DNA of 47,865 nt, taken from contig WQSW01000006.1 in the NCBI GenBank assembly GCA_009787695.1, positions 32,532-80,396 of the forward strand. Direction: 5' to 3'. This DNA comes from Treponema sp. GTDB taxonomy: Bacteria > Spirochaetota > Spirochaetia > Treponematales > Breznakiellaceae. The notes under the pieces were generated by a model that made no database searches, was not told the origin of the DNA, and was given only the letters and a program-made list of their open reading frames with translations. This document shows, in pieces, positions 17,388-26,567 of the stretch (its first letter is position 1; every line of letters starts with the position of its first letter). The position numbers and the translations under genes are program-made.

Positions 17388-18407
17388 TCACACCAAATCC
17401 TTCCTCTGCGAAAGTGATATAAACTTTTTAAGCTGCTCATTTGCTTTCCCGGAATCTATCGCTTCTGCCGCAATGGCAATCGCTGCTTTCATATCAATTT
17501 CCGGTTTTGCAATGTGTATCGCGGCGGCGGAGTTTAACAATACCGCATTGCGCTTAGGTCCCTTTTCGCCTGCAAGTATGTTTCTTGTAATTTGCGCGTT
17601 TTCCGAAGGAGTGCCGCCTAAAAGGTCTTCTCTTTTACAGCGTTCAAAGCCGAATTGTTCTGGTTCTATATCATATGTTTTTATAAACCCGTCGCGCAGT
17701 TCGCAAACTGTTGTTTTTGCACCTAACGAGATTTCGTCTAACATATCATGTCCGTATACAACCATGCCTCTTTTTACGCCGAGGTTGCATAATACTTTTG
17801 CCATCGGCTCTATTAATTCAGGTTCGTATACACCTAACAGCTCCATGTTGGCGCCTGCCGGGTTTACCAAAGGACCTAATATATTAAAAATTGTTCGTAT
17901 TCCCAATTCGCGGCGCACAGGGGCTACATACTTCATTGATATATGATAGTTTTGTGCAAAGAGAAAACAAAGGTTGATGTTCTTTAAAAGATAAAGGCTG
18001 TGTTCTGGTTTAATTGTAATATCGACACCTAACGCTTCGAGTACATCCGCAGACCCTGTCCTGCTCGATGATGCGCGGTTGCCGTGCTTTGCTACAGGTA
18101 TTCCCGATGCGGAAATAACAAGCGCAGAAGTTGTAGAAATATTAAACGAGTTGGAATGATCCCCTCCCGTCCCGACAATTTCCAGTACGTCCATGTCATG
18201 CAAGATTTTCTGGCAATGCTTGCGCATTCCTGTCGCTGATGCGGTTATTTCATCGATAGTTTCGCCTTTTACCGACATTGCGGCAAGATATGCCGCCATT
18301 TGAATCTCGCTTGCCTTGCCTTCCATTATTTCGTTCATAACCGCTTCTGCACATTCAAAGGTAAGGTCTTCCCTGTTTGCCGCTTTCATTATCGCTTCTT
18401 TTATCAT
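17388..18407 (-). CDS. trpD: Anthranilate phosphoribosyltransferase
   Basis: The 339-aa product transfers phosphoribose from PRPP to anthranilate, the second step of the pathway. The PRPP loop G-T-G-G-D and the N-I-S-T segment (about 80-95), the K-H-G-N-R anthranilate/PRPP site (about 108-112), the [12 protein letters not shown]-x-N-P block and the D-E-I-S metal site are all present. Length is normal. It stands alone, about 5.5 kb upstream of trpC on the same strand. The ATG has no Shine-Dalgarno; a TTGTTT-17-TAAATT promoter ends 6 nt before it and closely matches the promoter of the MFS gene at 20095. Confidence 0.96.
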   Translation of the reverse strand: MIKEAIMKAANREDLTFECAEAVMNEIMEGKASEIQMAAYLAAMSVKGETIDEITASATGMRKHCQKILHDMDVLEIVGTGGDHSNSFNISTTSALVISASGIPVAKHGNRASSSRTGSADVLEALGVDITIKPEHSLYLLKNINLCFLFAQNYHISMKYVAPVRRELGIRTIFNILGPLVNPAGANMELLGVYEPELIEPMAKVLCNLGVKRGMVVYGHDMLDEISLGAKTTVCELRDGFIKTYDIEPEQFGFERCKREDLLGGTPSENAQITRNILAGEKGPKRNAVLLNSAAAIHIAKPEIDMKAAIAIAAEAIDSGKANEQLKKFISLSQRKDLV

Positions 18408-18413
18408 GTTAAT

Positions 18414-18442
18414 AATTTATCAATCAGTTATATAAAAAACAA
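18414..18442 (-). promoter_or_regulatory. Leaderless promoter of trpD
   Basis: Minus strand: TTGTTT (18442-18437), 17 nt, TAAATT (18419-18414), 6 nt to the ATG. The spacer end TGATTGA and the whole element match the promoter before 20095 (14 of 17 spacer bases equal). Confidence 0.6.
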
Positions 18443-18496
18443 GTGGTTTAATTATTTTTTATCATGTTGTAATATATTAAAGGAATGGGAGGCGGT

Positions 18497-20023
18497 ATGT
18501 TTATCATTTTTAAACGTCTGTTTGATAAACGGATAAAATCAAAAGTATCAATAATACCCAAGCCGATTTTTTATGTAAAAACTATGGGAATGTTCAAACT
18601 CGTCTCTAAGAGCAAAATAATTGTGACGGCAGACGATAACGAAATTCAAAACGAAGTAAAACAAAATATTGCAGAATATCTTGCAAATATTTTAAGCGCT
18701 TCAACAGGTTTTAATTTTGAAATTGTATTGATCGATAAAACTGATCTGTCAAATTATCTTTCTAATAATATTATTTTATGTATTGATAAAAAAGAATCTT
18801 TTCTTGATGAGGCGTATATTATAAATATTGATAAGAAATGTATCAATATTACTGCGTGTGAGCCTGCCGGTTTATTCAGAGGAGTTCAGACTCTCCGTCA
18901 GTTATTTTCTGAAAGTATCGAAAGTAAAAGTTTAGTTAAAGATCGCAAATGGAAAATCGCTTGCTGTAAAATAATTGACGGTCCCGCTTATGAATACCGA
19001 GGTTTAATGCTTGATGTTGCGCGTCACTTTTTTAATAAAGAGGCTGTTATGCGTCAGATCGATCATGCTTCTCTTTATAAAATAAACAAGTTGCATCTTC
19101 ACCTGACAGACGATCAGGGCTGGAGGATAGAGATTAAATCCCGCCCCGCATTAACAGAAATCGGCTCTTTAGGTTCGGCTTACGGCACCAATCCCGGCGG
19201 TTTTTTTACGCAGGAAGATTTTATTAAAATTGCTGAGTATGCCGCAAAACGATATATCGAAGTTATTCCCGAAATTGATATGCCCGGTCACATGAATGCA
19301 GCACTTGCATCGATCCCCGAATTAAATCCCGACGGCAAACTTGCAAAGCCGCGAACAGATACAAAAGTAGGGGTAAGTACATTGATGTGTCATTCAGATG
19401 CAACTTTTAAATTTTTAGAGGATGTAATAAAAGAAATCGCCGCAATATCTCCTTCAAAATATTTTCACATAGGCGGCGATGAAGCTGATGTAACTACCTT
19501 GTCAGAATATTCTTACTTTTTTGAAAGATTAATTCCTATAGTAAAAAAATACGGCAAAACAACAATCGGGTGGAGACCTTATGATTGTACAGACGCTGTT
19601 GACGGAGACGCTGTTGTTCAAAATTGGTTTTTGATTCAAGACGGTTTTTATTTTATTAAAAACAAAAAATTAAAAACGATTCTTTCTCCCGCCGTTGCGT
19701 ATCTTGATCAAAAATATAATAAGAATACCAGAATCGGTTTTAAATGGAGAGGTTTAATCAGTTTAGAAAAATCATATGATTGGTATCCGTCAAAAATATC
19801 CCCTGCGACCGATATTTTAGGAATAGAAAGCGCTTTATGGACGGAAACAATTGTCACAGAAGATGACATCGATTATATGCTGTATCCGCGTCTTTTAGCA
19901 AATGCAGAAGCCGGATGGACTGCGGAGAACTTAAGAGATTTTTCTGATTTTAAAAAACGATTAAAAAAGCATTTTGCAAGGCTTGATGTTCTGGGGGTAA
20001 AATATTGCGATGATTATAACTAA
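18497..20023 (+). CDS. Glycoside hydrolase family 20 beta-N-acetylhexosaminidase
   Basis: ATG 18497 is preferred (508 aa) because GGGAGG (18487-18492) lies 4 nt before it; ATG 18485 has AAAGGA touching the start codon. Residues about 35-145 match the GH20 N-terminal alpha/beta domain, ending in the F-R-G-V-Q-T-L-R-Q segment. The catalytic barrel follows with Y-R-G-L-M-L-D-V-A-R, H-L-H-L-T-D-D-Q-G-W-R and the acid pair Asp328-Glu329 in H-I-G-G-D-E, which drives substrate-assisted cleavage of terminal GlcNAc/GalNAc. No signal peptide is seen, so it should act in the cytoplasm on imported chito- or muro-oligosaccharides. The MFS gene 72 nt downstream may be functionally linked. Confidence 0.9.
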   Translation: MFIIFKRLFDKRIKSKVSIIPKPIFYVKTMGMFKLVSKSKIIVTADDNEIQNEVKQNIAEYLANILSASTGFNFEIVLIDKTDLSNYLSNNIILCIDKKESFLDEAYIINIDKKCINITACEPAGLFRGVQTLRQLFSESIESKSLVKDRKWKIACCKIIDGPAYEYRGLMLDVARHFFNKEAVMRQIDHASLYKINKLHLHLTDDQGWRIEIKSRPALTEIGSLGSAYGTNPGGFFTQEDFIKIAEYAAKRYIEVIPEIDMPGHMNAALASIPELNPDGKLAKPRTDTKVGVSTLMCHSDATFKFLEDVIKEIAAISPSKYFHIGGDEADVTTLSEYSYFFERLIPIVKKYGKTTIGWRPYDCTDAVDGDAVVQNWFLIQDGFYFIKNKKLKTILSPAVAYLDQKYNKNTRIGFKWRGLISLEKSYDWYPSKISPATDILGIESALWTETIVTEDDIDYMLYPRLLANAEAGWTAENLRDFSDFKKRLKKHFARLDVLGVKYCDDYN

Positions 20024-20059
20024 ATTAAATTGTATAATTTTACTGCTTTTGCCGCGCAC

Positions 20060-20088
20060 TTGTTTTTTATTAATCTGATTGATAAATT
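20060..20088 (+). promoter_or_regulatory. Leaderless promoter of the MFS-HEAT gene
   Basis: TTGTTT (20060-20065), 17 nt, TAAATT (20083-20088), 6 nt to the ATG at 20095. Near copy of the trpD promoter. Confidence 0.6.
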
Positions 20089-20094
20089 AATAAT

Positions 20095-22386
20095 ATGGCG
20101 CAGTTATCACCTTACCGCTTAAGCAAGGCGCGTGATGTTTACAATTATTTTAATGTTTTTAACGCTATCTCATGGAATTTGCTGGTAGGGATTATTATCA
20201 CTCTTTTTGCTCTGCGTTTAGGAGCGTCTTCCACTTATATCGGGCTTATGAGCGCAACTTTTTACATCGCGCTGTTTTTGCTTCCGCTTGGAAAAGTTCT
20301 TGCAAGGCGTTTTTCGATTATCAGTATTTTTGCTTTTACTTGGAGCGCCCGTTCCTTGTGTATGATATTGGCAGTAGCGGCTCCTTTCGTGGATTACGCA
20401 GGCTACAGAAAAACCGCTCTTCTTTTAATCATGCTCGGAGTGCTGCTCTTCCATCTTTTTCGCGGCATCGGAATGATAGGGAATAACCCTGTCCTAAGTC
20501 AGCTGGCAACAGGTCCTGACAGGGGCAGTTATATGACACAAATACAAATTATAAACAGCGCGATTGGAATGTTCGGCAGTTTTTTAATTGCCATGATTCT
20601 TGGAATGGAGCCGCCGATTTTTATTTTCTCTATTCTGCTGAGTATCGGAGTAATAACAGGCGTAATAAGCGGCAATGTAATAAAAAAAGTGCCTGAGCCT
20701 CCGCGCGAAGAAGAAGGCAAGGGTATGAATCTTGCAGGTATTTTTAAAGAAGCGATGACACAGGATTCACTTCGTCATTTTATGTTTATTCTCTTTCTTG
20801 TTGTGCTTGTGTCAGGCGTTACGCGCACATTCGTTGTGGTTTATGCGCGTGAAGTGTTCGCTCATAACGACGGTTTAATTTCTTTATATTCGGTTTTCGG
20901 TGGTCTTGGTTTTTTAATGGCGGGTTTAATTGTCAAGTTTCTTGTTGACAGGCTCGGTGCTAAACCGCTCTTTCTTGTTTGTGTAATCATCGGGCTTATT
21001 TGTTTAATACCGATTATTTTCTTGCCGTCTTCTGCAGTAGAAAATATGACAGGTGCAATTCTTTTTATGGTTTTTTTATTCTTCATGCTGAACTTTGGTT
21101 TTCTAGGTTCTGAAGGAATTGCACAAACATATTTTATTGCACTAATACCTTCGGAAAAAATGCTTGATATGGGAATATTGTATTTTTTTATTTTCGGTGT
21201 TGCAGGTGCTGTCGGCTCTTTTTTATCTGGGCTTTTGCTTGATTTACTGATGTTAATCGGTGTTTCTCCTTTTATTTCTTTTAAAATATTATTCGGTATA
21301 ATGATCATTCTTGCGGTTATCGCGCTTGCCATGCGAAATAAAATGAAAGCCCTTGATTCTCTTCCGTTACGTGATGCATTGGAAGTAATTTTCTCTGTAA
21401 GAGATCTTCGCGCCATTAGTTTGCTTGGCAAATTAAATAAAGCGCAGGATCACAAAGAAGAGGAACTGCTGCTTGAAGCAATGCATGATACTCCGTCCAA
21501 TCTTATTGTTGACGGTTTGCTTGACAGAACTCGATCCCCTAAACTTGCAACAAGAATGGAATCTATCAGGGCTTTAGAAAAATTAAAAACTTTAAACAAG
21601 AAAGCGGAACAGGTTTTAATTAAGGATATAACTGATAATCCTTTTACAACTGCTTATATTTCCGCACGTATACTCGGCAATAATAATTGTACAACGGCAA
21701 TCCCCATGTTAAGGGAACTTGCTGTCTCTGATGATTATATGCTTGCAGGCGAATCAATTATCGCGCTTGCAAGAATGAAAGACGAAGAATTCCGCCGTGA
21801 AATTGAAAATATTATATTAGAAACAAAAAATCCGCGCTTGCAAATTATGTGTGCGGAGGCTTTGGGTATTTATCATAAAGCAGAATCAATTACAGTGCTG
21901 TTGGATATTTTACGGGCAGAAAATCCTCCGCCGTATTTAATGGACGAGATTGTCCTTATAATTTCTACAATTATAGATACGCAAAAAACATTTTATAAAA
22001 TTTTAGTTCGTTACATGGCAGATAACACACTTGCCGCCACGCTCGCCAATGATGAAGCAGAAGCAACTCTTGAGTTTGTCAATAATACGCTTGGAAAAAA
22101 GAAATTTAAAATAAATTCTGCAATGATAAATCCGTTCATTAAAAATTTTCATGAAGCTGTATTAAAATATGTTAAAGAAAATAACGGCGGCGAACTTTCC
22201 CGCTGGATATTGGATTTACCGGAAGAATCATTGCGCAATTATGATGCAAGAGAAAAAAGTATTATTAAATCCGTTCTTTCAGAAGCAGTCGTTGATACAG
22301 ATTTAAATGGTTATGATTGTTTGCGGCTTTTAATCATAAACTGGGCGGCACAGCAGCTGCGTATTTGGGCTGCAATGATTAAATAA
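20095..22386 (+). CDS. MFS transporter fused to a C-terminal HEAT-like repeat domain
   Basis: The 763-aa product has about 12 membrane helices in residues 20-410, with a long central loop at about 200-225 (P-E-P-P-R-E-E-E), as in major facilitator transporters. The Asp-Arg-Leu-Gly segment after the seventh helix fits the loop motif of the family. Residues about 420-763 are soluble, with helical hairpins of about 30-40 residues that look like HEAT/armadillo repeats (for example 'ATRMESIRALEKLK', 'PRLQIMCAEALGIYHKAE'). Typical MFS proteins are about 400 aa, so the tail is an addition facing the cytoplasm. Substrate is unknown; the hexosaminidase next to it makes a sugar possible. Confidence 0.8.
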   Translation: MAQLSPYRLSKARDVYNYFNVFNAISWNLLVGIIITLFALRLGASSTYIGLMSATFYIALFLLPLGKVLARRFSIISIFAFTWSARSLCMILAVAAPFVDYAGYRKTALLLIMLGVLLFHLFRGIGMIGNNPVLSQLATGPDRGSYMTQIQIINSAIGMFGSFLIAMILGMEPPIFIFSILLSIGVITGVISGNVIKKVPEPPREEEGKGMNLAGIFKEAMTQDSLRHFMFILFLVVLVSGVTRTFVVVYAREVFAHNDGLISLYSVFGGLGFLMAGLIVKFLVDRLGAKPLFLVCVIIGLICLIPIIFLPSSAVENMTGAILFMVFLFFMLNFGFLGSEGIAQTYFIALIPSEKMLDMGILYFFIFGVAGAVGSFLSGLLLDLLMLIGVSPFISFKILFGIMIILAVIALAMRNKMKALDSLPLRDALEVIFSVRDLRAISLLGKLNKAQDHKEEELLLEAMHDTPSNLIVDGLLDRTRSPKLATRMESIRALEKLKTLNKKAEQVLIKDITDNPFTTAYISARILGNNNCTTAIPMLRELAVSDDYMLAGESIIALARMKDEEFRREIENIILETKNPRLQIMCAEALGIYHKAESITVLLDILRAENPPPYLMDEIVLIISTIIDTQKTFYKILVRYMADNTLAATLANDEAEATLEFVNNTLGKKKFKINSAMINPFIKNFHEAVLKYVKENNGGELSRWILDLPEESLRNYDAREKSIIKSVLSEAVVDTDLNGYDCLRLLIINWAAQQLRIWAAMIK

Positions 22387-22392
22387 TATTTT

Positions 22393-23286
22393 TCACGGCG
22401 GCGGCGGAAGTGTTTTTGAATCATTTTTTCTGGAATCCGCAGCCTCTGTAATATCTTTAATATAATTTTTAGGGCTTTTTCCTGTTACTTGTTTAAAAAA
22501 ACTTGAAAAGTAAAGAGGGTCTTCAAATCCCACTGCAAGAGAAATTTCTTTGATCGATCCGTGTCTTTTTTCTAAAAGGCGTACCGCTTCACGTATTCTG
22601 TAATCTATTAAATATTGCTGAGGCGAAATAAAAATCTGCTGCATGAATACTCTGTAAAGGCGGCTTCTGCTAAGATTCACGTGTTCGGCGATATCGATCA
22701 CACTGATTGGTTTTGAATAATTCTTTGATATATAATCTATTGCATTTTGAAAATGCAATGTTCCGGTCCATCCGGGCGGAGAAGCAGATTGATCCCAAGT
22801 TGCAGTCCTTGCTAAAGCTGCAAGCATGGCATATATCAACGCTGTTGATTGGACAGTGCTGTAAATTTCCTGACCTTTCCATACATAGATTCCAGCCATC
22901 AATTTAACTAAATTTTCTGCAAAGAGGGGGTCAAGGGTGCGAACAGGTTTCTTTGGTTCAAAGCCTGCGGCGTTAATCAGCAGTCTCGCATCAACACCGT
23001 CAAAACTAACTGCCTGAAGTTCCCAAGGTTTTTTACTGTCTGAAACACAGCTTACGGGGATATCGGGATACATTACAAAAATATCGTTTTCTTTAACAGG
23101 AAACTCTTTATTATTTACCGTATAAATTCCCTTGCCGTCATAAACAAGGTAAATGGCATAAGAATCAGGTCGTTCTATGGGCAAAACATAAGATGCAGGG
23201 CAGCTAAAACCTGCAATTTCATGCAGGGAAAGTGAAGCTAAAGGCCGAAATTTGTTATTAAAATAGTAGTGATAGGTAGGTTCCAT
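22393..23286 (-). CDS. AraC-family transcriptional regulator
   Basis: The 297-aa product has an N-terminal cupin-like ligand domain (about 15-110, with 'VKENDIFVMYPDIPVS' as the cupin strand) and a C-terminal pair of helix-turn-helix motifs (about 185-285): 'ISVIDIAEHVNLSRSRLYRVF' and 'SIKEISLAVGFEDPLYFSSFF' followed by F-K-Q-V-T-G-K-S-P. ATG 23286 has GGAG 8 nt upstream. The layout is that of sugar-responsive activators. It ends 6 nt from the convergent MFS gene and lies divergent to the 1037-aa gene; which it controls is unknown. The protein ends in a run of four Pro. Confidence 0.92.
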   Translation of the reverse strand: MEPTYHYYFNNKFRPLASLSLHEIAGFSCPASYVLPIERPDSYAIYLVYDGKGIYTVNNKEFPVKENDIFVMYPDIPVSCVSDSKKPWELQAVSFDGVDARLLINAAGFEPKKPVRTLDPLFAENLVKLMAGIYVWKGQEIYSTVQSTALIYAMLAALARTATWDQSASPPGWTGTLHFQNAIDYISKNYSKPISVIDIAEHVNLSRSRLYRVFMQQIFISPQQYLIDYRIREAVRLLEKRHGSIKEISLAVGFEDPLYFSSFFKQVTGKSPKNYIKDITEAADSRKNDSKTLPPPP

Positions 23287-23418
23287 TTTTACTCTCCTAT
23301 CCTAAATGTAACATACCTGAAGATTGATGCAACCGATTTTTCGTAAAACGCAACAAAAGTCCATATATATGCGTTTTTCGTCTATATGATTCTTCGTTTT
23401 TTGGAAGAATTTTTATGA

Positions 23419-23424
23419 TATAAT
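23419..23424 (+). promoter_or_regulatory. -10 box of the 1037-aa gene
   Basis: TATAAT 8 nt before the ATG at 23433; weak -35. No Shine-Dalgarno is present, so a leaderless start is likely. Confidence 0.45.
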
Positions 23425-23432
23425 TCGTAATT

Positions 23433-26400
23433 ATGTTATTCGGGAATCCTACAATCTATTATTGCCCCTGCTGCAACAAACCCATGAAACAGACTTCTTA
23501 CAGAAGTTATACCGTCCGTAACAGCGGTCTTTTTTCAGACGGCGCAAAGACCGGGCACCCGCATTTTACATCGGATTTGGCAAAATGCCCTAATTGCAAG
23601 GCGATTTTATTTTTGCATAATATTTGGGCAAAAAAGGAAATAGAACTCGCCGATGCCGGTAATATTAAAGACATACAAGACCCCGATCGCGCCGATATTA
23701 TCAAAGCTTTAAAACAAAATCTTGCAAAGGGCTGGCAGGAAGAAAAACAAATACGCGAAATCCTGTGGCGTAATCTAAACGAGATTGTCCGTAATGGGAA
23801 CGGAGAATTTACCGATCAGAATTTCCCGCTTTGGAAGGACAATTGTGTTGCCCTTCTCCCTTTGATGAGGCAAACTCTTGAAGAGATTCTAAAGAAAAAA
23901 GACAGTAATAATTATGATGACAGGGAACGGGGAAACTGTTTAATAATGATAGCGGAACTCTACCGTAATTTGGAAAATTATAAAGAGTGCATGAAGCTTA
24001 TAAATCAGCTTGGCTCTGATTGGGATTGGATGAAAGATCAATATGCATGGGAATGTTTGGCGGAGAATCGTTTTACATTTGAATTTTTATCAAAATACGA
24101 GATGGGACTTGAAAAGTTAAATAATGTTCCTGGAAAAGATTATTATGAAAGAGGACGAACATATTTTAAACGCAAACATTTTGATAAAGCGCTCTGTGAT
24201 TTTAATAAAGCGGAAAGTTTAAATTTTAATTCTTTAAATATAATTGATAAATGCACGCTGTTTCAAATGCGTAGTTCTATATATAAACAAAAAGGTAATC
24301 TGTCTGCAGCTCTTGCCGATATTAATTCCGCTATTGAAATTAAAGATACATCTGTAGAGTTATATGCTTTAAGAAGTAAAATTCAAGAAGAGCTTGGAAA
24401 TACTGATGAAGCGCAGTGGGATCACTTTAAAGAAGAATTGTTACAGAAAGTTCTGTACACCGCTCAGTCTTCTCCCGATCCTTCAATGCCTTTTGCTGAA
24501 CTTTATAATTATCAGGACTTTTTAAAATTACGCAAAAGAATTTATTCTAAAAAGCATTTGCCAATCCGCGATGTTATAAGCAAAGAAGACTGGGTAGTTC
24601 TTGCCTGTGTTCTTGCACGCGAAGAAGACTATGAACAGCTGGAACGTTATGCGTCAGAAGGTTTGCCGTTGAACGATATTTCCCCTTTTTATTTTAGATA
24701 TTTTAAACCGACACCAATTTATTATATCACCACGCATAAAATATGGCTTTCCATGAAAGACCCTGTAAAAATGCTGCGCTGGCTAATCTCACATGGAGCG
24801 GACATAAACAAGGCGGCAGGGGATAAAAGCACGCCTTTGGGCAATCATTGCACTGCAAACGGAAACTACAGCATTATGAAAGCCTTGCTTGAAAACGGTG
24901 CCAATCCCAATGTTGAAACGTATGATGAAAACCAATATTTTAAACCTCTTGCGATAGTTGAGTTTCTTGCAGACTATGAATCAAATAACATACAAACAAA
25001 GTATGCGTTATCTGACGAGGATATAGAATATATACAAGAAAATTTTACTAAAGAAGAAATTGAAAACTGTAAAAAACTCGCATCGCTGCTGCGTGAATTC
25101 GGTGCCGAAGAAATATCTGATCCTATCAAGGAAAATAATAAGTATAACAATGACAAGGAGAGCAGCATGCCGGAACAAGGGCAGAGTTCAAGTGAAGAAA
25201 AAGATAAATTAAAAGAAGCGGAAGAAGCTTTTAAATGCGGAAAGCAAGCATTGGCAAAAAAAGATTTTGAAAATGCAGTTTGGGAATTATATAAAGCATC
25301 AAGGTTAGATCACGGCAATAAAAAGTATCACAAAGCTTTTGCAGACGCGCTGCTTAAACGCGGATACAAACCAATGGAAGAAAAAGATGCCGCTAAAGCG
25401 GAAGAACTTTTTAAAGAAGCAAAAAAATGCAGAGAACTTATTCGTTACGATATGAAACTGGAAGCGTTTTTATTAGGGCATCTTGAAGCCGGATTTGATC
25501 TCCGCACTGAATTTATTATTTCTGTATGGACTTCGCCGGAAGGAAATGCGTTAAACGACTTATTAGTTAAAGCAAATTATCCCCCTGCGCTTTGCGCTGT
25601 TGCTCGTGATTATAGCTGGGGTACAGATTATTATCCCAGAGATAAAAAAAAGTCAATGGAATTGTATCAGATTGCTGCGGATTTAGGTTACGAACCTGCA
25701 AAGTCTGCAATAGAGAATACGATTCGCCAAGAGCAGGAAGAAATTGAAAGCATGAAAGAAGCGAAGGAATTTGCAAAAAACTTTCCGCCGCTTCAAGGCG
25801 CGCAGAAGAAAAAATACGAAGAAGAGCTTGCCGCTTTACTGCGTCCTTTAGCAAAGAGAACAACTTTTTTTAATTTTGTTAAAAATAAAAAAATAAAACC
25901 TGCTCAGCAAATAATTACTTCGCATGTCGGGGGTTTCCCTTATTTTGAAGAAGGGGGGCAATGGTACTATAATAAAAAAGGCGAGCCTTATGAATTTATT
26001 TTTCAAGTTTTTCAAAATGAAATCGATTCTATCGTCCTTCCTGAAGGTGTAAAACTTTTTCAGCTCTTTTATAATTGGGAAAACAGAGAAGAGCATATTG
26101 TTCTTTTTGATCATTTAAATATGGAAAAAGCTGTCGTTATTAATAACCCTTCAGAAGATGTTCTTAACTATCATGTTATCAATCTTGAATTTGCAGATAT
26201 GCTTCCTTATTATGAATATATAAAAGTTAATGTTCCTGAAGCCGCAGCTTTGGCAGAGAAGCTCCATCCAAGACACGGAGATGAAGTATATGAAAGAGTT
26301 AGAAAATCGCTCGGCTTTGAACGTCCTATTTTATATTCATATCTTGGCGGTTATCATGCAGAGTTTGACGGTTACGGATCAAGTCAAAAAGCGAATGAAG

Positions 26401-26546
26401 AAATTCAGCCTTTCTTTCAAATTTATTTGGATGATGATGATGCAAACCCCTTCGGCTGGGGAAGATTTGATGATGCAATGCTGTATGCATTTTATAATAT
26501 CAAAACAAAAAAAATTAAAATTGAATTAGATATAAATTACGACTAA
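23433..26546 (+). CDS. Multidomain zinc-ribbon/TPR/ankyrin/DUF1963-like protein
   Basis: The 1037-aa product begins with a zinc-ribbon-like set (Cys11/13/14 and Cys52/55). TPR-like helices follow (about 130-320, with the clear pair 'GKDYYERGRTYFKRKHFDKAL' near 235 and 'LSAALADINSAIEI' near 290). Two ankyrin-like units lie near 450-520 (W-L-I-S-H-G-A-D-I-N and L-L-E-N-G-A-N-P-N). A second TPR/Sel1-like block is at about 590-770. The last ~230 residues resemble the DUF1963/YwqG fold ('HVGGFPYFEEGGQWYY', 'LFQLFYNWENREEHIVLF', 'LGGYHAEFDG'). No signal peptide or membrane segment is seen. A scaffold role in the cytoplasm is inferred. The Sel1 gene follows 21 nt downstream. Confidence 0.75.
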   Translation: MLFGNPTIYYCPCCNKPMKQTSYRSYTVRNSGLFSDGAKTGHPHFTSDLAKCPNCKAILFLHNIWAKKEIELADAGNIKDIQDPDRADIIKALKQNLAKGWQEEKQIREILWRNLNEIVRNGNGEFTDQNFPLWKDNCVALLPLMRQTLEEILKKKDSNNYDDRERGNCLIMIAELYRNLENYKECMKLINQLGSDWDWMKDQYAWECLAENRFTFEFLSKYEMGLEKLNNVPGKDYYERGRTYFKRKHFDKALCDFNKAESLNFNSLNIIDKCTLFQMRSSIYKQKGNLSAALADINSAIEIKDTSVELYALRSKIQEELGNTDEAQWDHFKEELLQKVLYTAQSSPDPSMPFAELYNYQDFLKLRKRIYSKKHLPIRDVISKEDWVVLACVLAREEDYEQLERYASEGLPLNDISPFYFRYFKPTPIYYITTHKIWLSMKDPVKMLRWLISHGADINKAAGDKSTPLGNHCTANGNYSIMKALLENGANPNVETYDENQYFKPLAIVEFLADYESNNIQTKYALSDEDIEYIQENFTKEEIENCKKLASLLREFGAEEISDPIKENNKYNNDKESSMPEQGQSSSEEKDKLKEAEEAFKCGKQALAKKDFENAVWELYKASRLDHGNKKYHKAFADALLKRGYKPMEEKDAAKAEELFKEAKKCRELIRYDMKLEAFLLGHLEAGFDLRTEFIISVWTSPEGNALNDLLVKANYPPALCAVARDYSWGTDYYPRDKKKSMELYQIAADLGYEPAKSAIENTIRQEQEEIESMKEAKEFAKNFPPLQGAQKKKYEEELAALLRPLAKRTTFFNFVKNKKIKPAQQIITSHVGGFPYFEEGGQWYYNKKGEPYEFIFQVFQNEIDSIVLPEGVKLFQLFYNWENREEHIVLFDHLNMEKAVVINNPSEDVLNYHVINLEFADMLPYYEYIKVNVPEAAALAEKLHPRHGDEVYERVRKSLGFERPILYSYLGGYHAEFDGYGSSQKANEEIQPFFQIYLDDDDANPFGWGRFDDAMLYAFYNIKTKKIKIELDINYD

Positions 26547-26567
26547 CGGTCGCAAAAGGAGAAAAAA

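Noticed and set aside
18408-18484. T-box or trp leader-peptide attenuator before trpD
   Set aside because: The -10 box is 6 nt from the ATG, leaving no leader RNA; the same holds for trpC and trpF.
20862-21431. 189-codon minus-strand frame inside the MFS gene
   Set aside because: It mirrors membrane-helix codons; Lys/Ile/Pro/Ser-rich with no domain and no ribosome site.
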